From Thermoplasmata archaeon (lineage in GTDB: Archaea > Thermoplasmatota > Thermoplasmata > Lutacidiplasmatales > UBA184), in contig JASHYY010000112.1 of the NCBI GenBank assembly GCA_030042815.1, positions 1-7,874 of the forward strand: 7,874 nt of DNA, read 5' to 3'. The notes below the pieces were generated by a model. The model was not told the origin of the DNA, did no database searches, and was given only the letters and a program-made list of their open reading frames with translations. The position numbers and the translations under genes are program-made. Positions 5,988 to 7,874 of the stretch are shown piece after piece. How positions within the stretch are numbered: position 1 is the first letter of the stretch; each line of letters starts with the position of its first letter.

Positions 5988-6416
5988 ATGACGCCGGCCA
6001 CCCCGGGCCCGGGTCCGCTCGCCCTGACGCTCGCTACGCCGGGGTTCTACCTGCTCGTCGCCGTCCTCGCCCTGTTCGTCGTGATGCTGTTCGTGCTGCG
6101 GAGCTACTATCCCAACCGCAAGCGCGGGTTCGAGGGCTACCTCGATGCCGCGGGGGTCAGCCTCGCGTTCCTCGTCTTCGGCGTCGCGCTGGTCGTCCTC
6201 CTGGTGCTCCACGACCCGAGCGGGAACCCGACGTCGTGGGCGCTCTACGAAACGATCCTCACGGGCTACTGGCTCGCCTTCGCCATCCCGGTCGTGACCG
6301 TCGGCAGCGCGGTCCAGGCCCGAAGCCGCGGGGCGATCCGGTGGATGATTCCCTCGATCGCCGTCGCCGCGCTGATGTTCGGCGGGATCTTCGCCTACTT
6401 CTACTCGACCGTCTAG
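5988..6416 (+). CDS. Four-helix integral membrane protein of unknown function
   Basis: 142 residues with four predicted membrane helices at about 19-37, 54-75, 88-108 and 118-140. The loop after helix 1 (YYPNRKRG, 41-48) and the one after helix 3 (ARSRG, 111-115) are basic, so by the positive-inside rule both face the cytoplasm and both termini lie outside. I recognise no family or catalytic motif; aromatic and glycine residues are common in helices 3 and 4. The ATG is preceded by GGGGCGG nine to three bases upstream and follows the 108-residue gene by nine bases, suggesting a two-gene operon. It converges on trm112, with 27 bases between the two stop codons and no oligo-T terminator visible. 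Confidence 0.83.
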   Translation: MTPATPGPGPLALTLATPGFYLLVAVLALFVVMLFVLRSYYPNRKRGFEGYLDAAGVSLAFLVFGVALVVLLVLHDPSGNPTSWALYETILTGYWLAFAIPVVTVGSAVQARSRGAIRWMIPSIAVAALMFGGIFAYFYSTV

Positions 6417-6443
6417 CGGCGGGCGACGGCCGGGGCAGCGCGA

Positions 6444-6626
6444 CTAGTCCCGCTCGTCCGGAGGGAGGAGGTCCGGGATTCCGTCCTCGATCGGGTAGTC
6501 GACCGCGCACTTCGGACAGCGCAGCGTCCCCTCGACGACCTCCTCCCTCTCCCGTCGACGAACCGTCATCGTGAGCTCCCCGCGGCAGACGGGGCACCGG
6601 AGAATGTCGAGGAGGTCCGGCCTCAT
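6444..6626 (-). CDS. Trm112-family zinc protein, methyltransferase activator
   Basis: This 60-residue protein has two zinc knuckles, CPVC at 11-14 and CPKC at 37-40, in the frame LLDILRCPVC...LRCPKC...YPIEDGIPDLL typical of the Trm112/YcaR group. Characterised archaeal and eukaryotic Trm112 proteins bind and stabilise several SAM methyltransferases acting on tRNA, rRNA and translation factors. Bacterial YcaR-like proteins share the fold, so partners here are inferred. The ATG at 6626 overlaps the aIF2 gamma stop as ATGA, implying translational coupling, and GGTGG just upstream may help initiation. The aIF2 gamma neighbourhood fits a translation role. The reading frame stays open upstream of 6626, but only as an out-of-frame shadow of aIF2 gamma. 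Confidence 0.88.
   Translation of the reverse strand: MRPDLLDILRCPVCRGELTMTVRRREREEVVEGTLRCPKCAVDYPIEDGIPDLLPPDERD
6623..6626 (-). other. ATGA stop/start overlap coupling aIF2 gamma and trm112
   Basis: The TGA stop of aIF2 gamma and the ATG start of trm112 share bases in the tetranucleotide ATGA on the minus strand. Such overlaps usually mean that ribosomes ending the first gene restart on the second. Confidence 0.85.
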
Positions 6627-7858
6627 TTTCCACCGGCCTCGACGATGCCGAAGCCGATCAACCGCCACGCGTTCAGCCGCCGGGAGATCGCGACGCGGCT
6701 CCCGGGAAAGACGGTGACCGACCGGTTGAGCGCGAGCTCGATGTCGTCGCCCCGGGCGCTCGTGACCTTGCCGCTCGCGACCGTGGTGCCGACCGTGATG
6801 GCGAGCAGCTCGCTCGTCCGGATCCGCTCGACCTTGATCTCGCGCTGCGCGCCGAGGACCCGGTCGAGCAGGGTCGCCTTGAGCCGGATCTTCTGGCTGA
6901 CCGGGGGCAACGTTCCCGGCGTGCCGATGAGGCGCCCGGTCAGGCCGTCCCCCTTCGCGAGGGCCGGGTCGAGCCCGGTCCCGAGCGCGGCGAGGCCGCC
7001 CGGGCGCAGCTCCTCCCATTCGTTGCCGCCCGAGACGATGGAGGTGACCGTCGTGGTGAGCGACTCGGCCGTCGCGCCCGTCGGGCCGGTGCGGCCGGGC
7101 CGGATCTCGATCTCCTCGTCCTTGCGGATCCGTCCCTGCAGGAGCGAGCCGCCGAGGACGCCGCCGCGCAGCCCCGCGGGGCGCGTTCCGGGGCGGTTGA
7201 CGTCGAACGACCGGGCGACGTACATCAGCGGGGGCTTCGAGACGTCCCGCGGAGGGGTGGGGATCGTCTGCTCGATCGCCTCGATGAGCGCGTCGATGCC
7301 GACGCGGTGGTTCGCACTGACCGGGACGATGGGCGCGTTCGAGATCGGCGAGCCCTTCAGGAACTCGACGATCTCGCGGTAGTTCGCTTCGGCGTCCGCC
7401 GCCGAGAGCAGGTCGATCTTGTTCTGGACGACGACGACCTTGTGGACGCCGATGATGTCGAGGGCGTACAGGTGTTCCCGGGTCTGCGGCTGGGGACAGT
7501 GCTCGTTCGCCGCGACCAGGAGGAGCGCCCCGTCCATGATCGCGGCGCCCGAGAGCATCGTCTCCATCAGGGTCTCGTGCCCCGGGGCGTCCACGAAGGA
7601 GACGGCCCGCAGGAACTTCGCTTCCCCGCCGCACGACGGGCAGACCGGCTCGACCGAGTACCCGGTCGGCTCGGGGCAGTTCGGGCATTTGTAGAAAGCG
7701 GCGTCCGCGTACCCGAGCTTGATCGAGATCCCGCGCTTCAGCTCCTCGGAGTGACGGTCGGTCCACTCTCCGGTCAGCGCCTGGGTCAGCGTGGTCTTGC
7801 CGTGGTCGACGTGTCCGACCAGGCCGATGTTGACCTCGGGCTGACGGGGGACCTTCAT
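6623..7858 (-). CDS. Translation initiation factor aIF2, gamma subunit
   Basis: This GTPase is the core of the aIF2 heterotrimer and carries Met-tRNAi to the small ribosomal subunit. Seen in 411 residues: the P-loop GHVDHGKT at 15-22, switch 1 KRGISIKLG at 41-49, a zinc knuckle with Cys58, 61, 73 and 76 that marks aIF2 gamma against other EF-Tu-like factors, DAPGHE at 90-95, NKID at 146-149 and SA at 181-182, followed by two beta-barrel domains, with RSFDVNRPGT at the start of domain II. Length and order match the family, and the C-terminus is complete. The ATG at 7858 starts directly at MKVPRQPEVNIG, as usual. Only 16 bases precede it; they hold no clear ribosome-binding site or promoter. 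The stop overlaps trm112 by four bases. Confidence 0.97.
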   Translation of the reverse strand: MKVPRQPEVNIGLVGHVDHGKTTLTQALTGEWTDRHSEELKRGISIKLGYADAAFYKCPNCPEPTGYSVEPVCPSCGGEAKFLRAVSFVDAPGHETLMETMLSGAAIMDGALLLVAANEHCPQPQTREHLYALDIIGVHKVVVVQNKIDLLSAADAEANYREIVEFLKGSPISNAPIVPVSANHRVGIDALIEAIEQTIPTPPRDVSKPPLMYVARSFDVNRPGTRPAGLRGGVLGGSLLQGRIRKDEEIEIRPGRTGPTGATAESLTTTVTSIVSGGNEWEELRPGGLAALGTGLDPALAKGDGLTGRLIGTPGTLPPVSQKIRLKATLLDRVLGAQREIKVERIRTSELLAITVGTTVASGKVTSARGDDIELALNRSVTVFPGSRVAISRRLNAWRLIGFGIVEAGGK

Positions 7859-7874
7859 GAGGCGCCGAAGAGCT

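Noticed and set aside
5603..6001. Minus-strand open frame of 132 codons as an alternative to the 108-residue gene
   Set aside because: It shares third codon positions with the plus frame, but its first and second positions then show reversed GC content, and its product is rich in Arg, Ser, Thr and Pro like other shadows.
4235..6574. 779-codon plus-strand open frame opposite signal peptidase and across the unknown pair
   Set aside because: Shadow composition and no motifs; it crosses genes with recognisable products in other frames.

Overview
The window is a very GC-rich piece of archaeal chromosome. The archaeal call rests on three genes: a complete translation initiation factor aIF2 gamma; a signal peptidase I with the archaeal/ER Ser-His-Asp arrangement rather than the bacterial Ser-Lys dyad; and a 60-residue Trm112-type zinc protein sharing four bases with the aIF2 gamma gene. 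TATA-like elements 25-30 bases upstream of several start codons agree with archaeal promoters and short-leader or leaderless mRNAs. A high-GC Thermoplasmatota-like euryarchaeon is my best guess, but the lineage is inference. The proteins are not uniformly acidic, which argues against a haloarchaeon.

Layout. Bases 1-848 (minus) hold the first 282 codons of L-aspartate oxidase (nadB, NAD synthesis), cut by the window edge. An 85-bp divergent promoter region separates it from a plus-strand gene (934-2304) for a PD-(D/E)XK nuclease of the RecB/Cas4 type that appears to be an internal tandem duplication with a dead second copy. That gene overlaps tail-to-tail by 52 bp with a GNAT acetyltransferase gene (2253-3218, minus), which lies 14 bp downstream of prs (3233-4108, minus; PRPP synthetase). 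Next upstream on the minus strand is signal peptidase I (4184-5515), with long, highly charged cytoplasmic tails at both ends. A 136-bp divergent region with two mirrored TTAAG-type TATA elements leads to a plus-strand pair of unknown genes, a 108-residue soluble protein (5652-5978) and a four-helix membrane protein (5988-6416). These converge on the aIF2 gamma-trm112 operon (6444-7858, minus), whose promoter lies outside the window.

Most genes are housekeeping: NAD and PRPP synthesis, protein export, translation initiation, and methyltransferase activation. PRPP links prs to the later quinolinate phosphoribosyltransferase step of the pathway nadB starts, but the two genes are not in one operon here. 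No CRISPR array, tRNA, rRNA, insertion sequence or oligo-T terminator was seen, and no stretch over 300 bp lacks a gene. The most unusual items are the duplicated nuclease with two four-cysteine clusters, the tails of the signal peptidase, and the unknown soluble/membrane gene pair.
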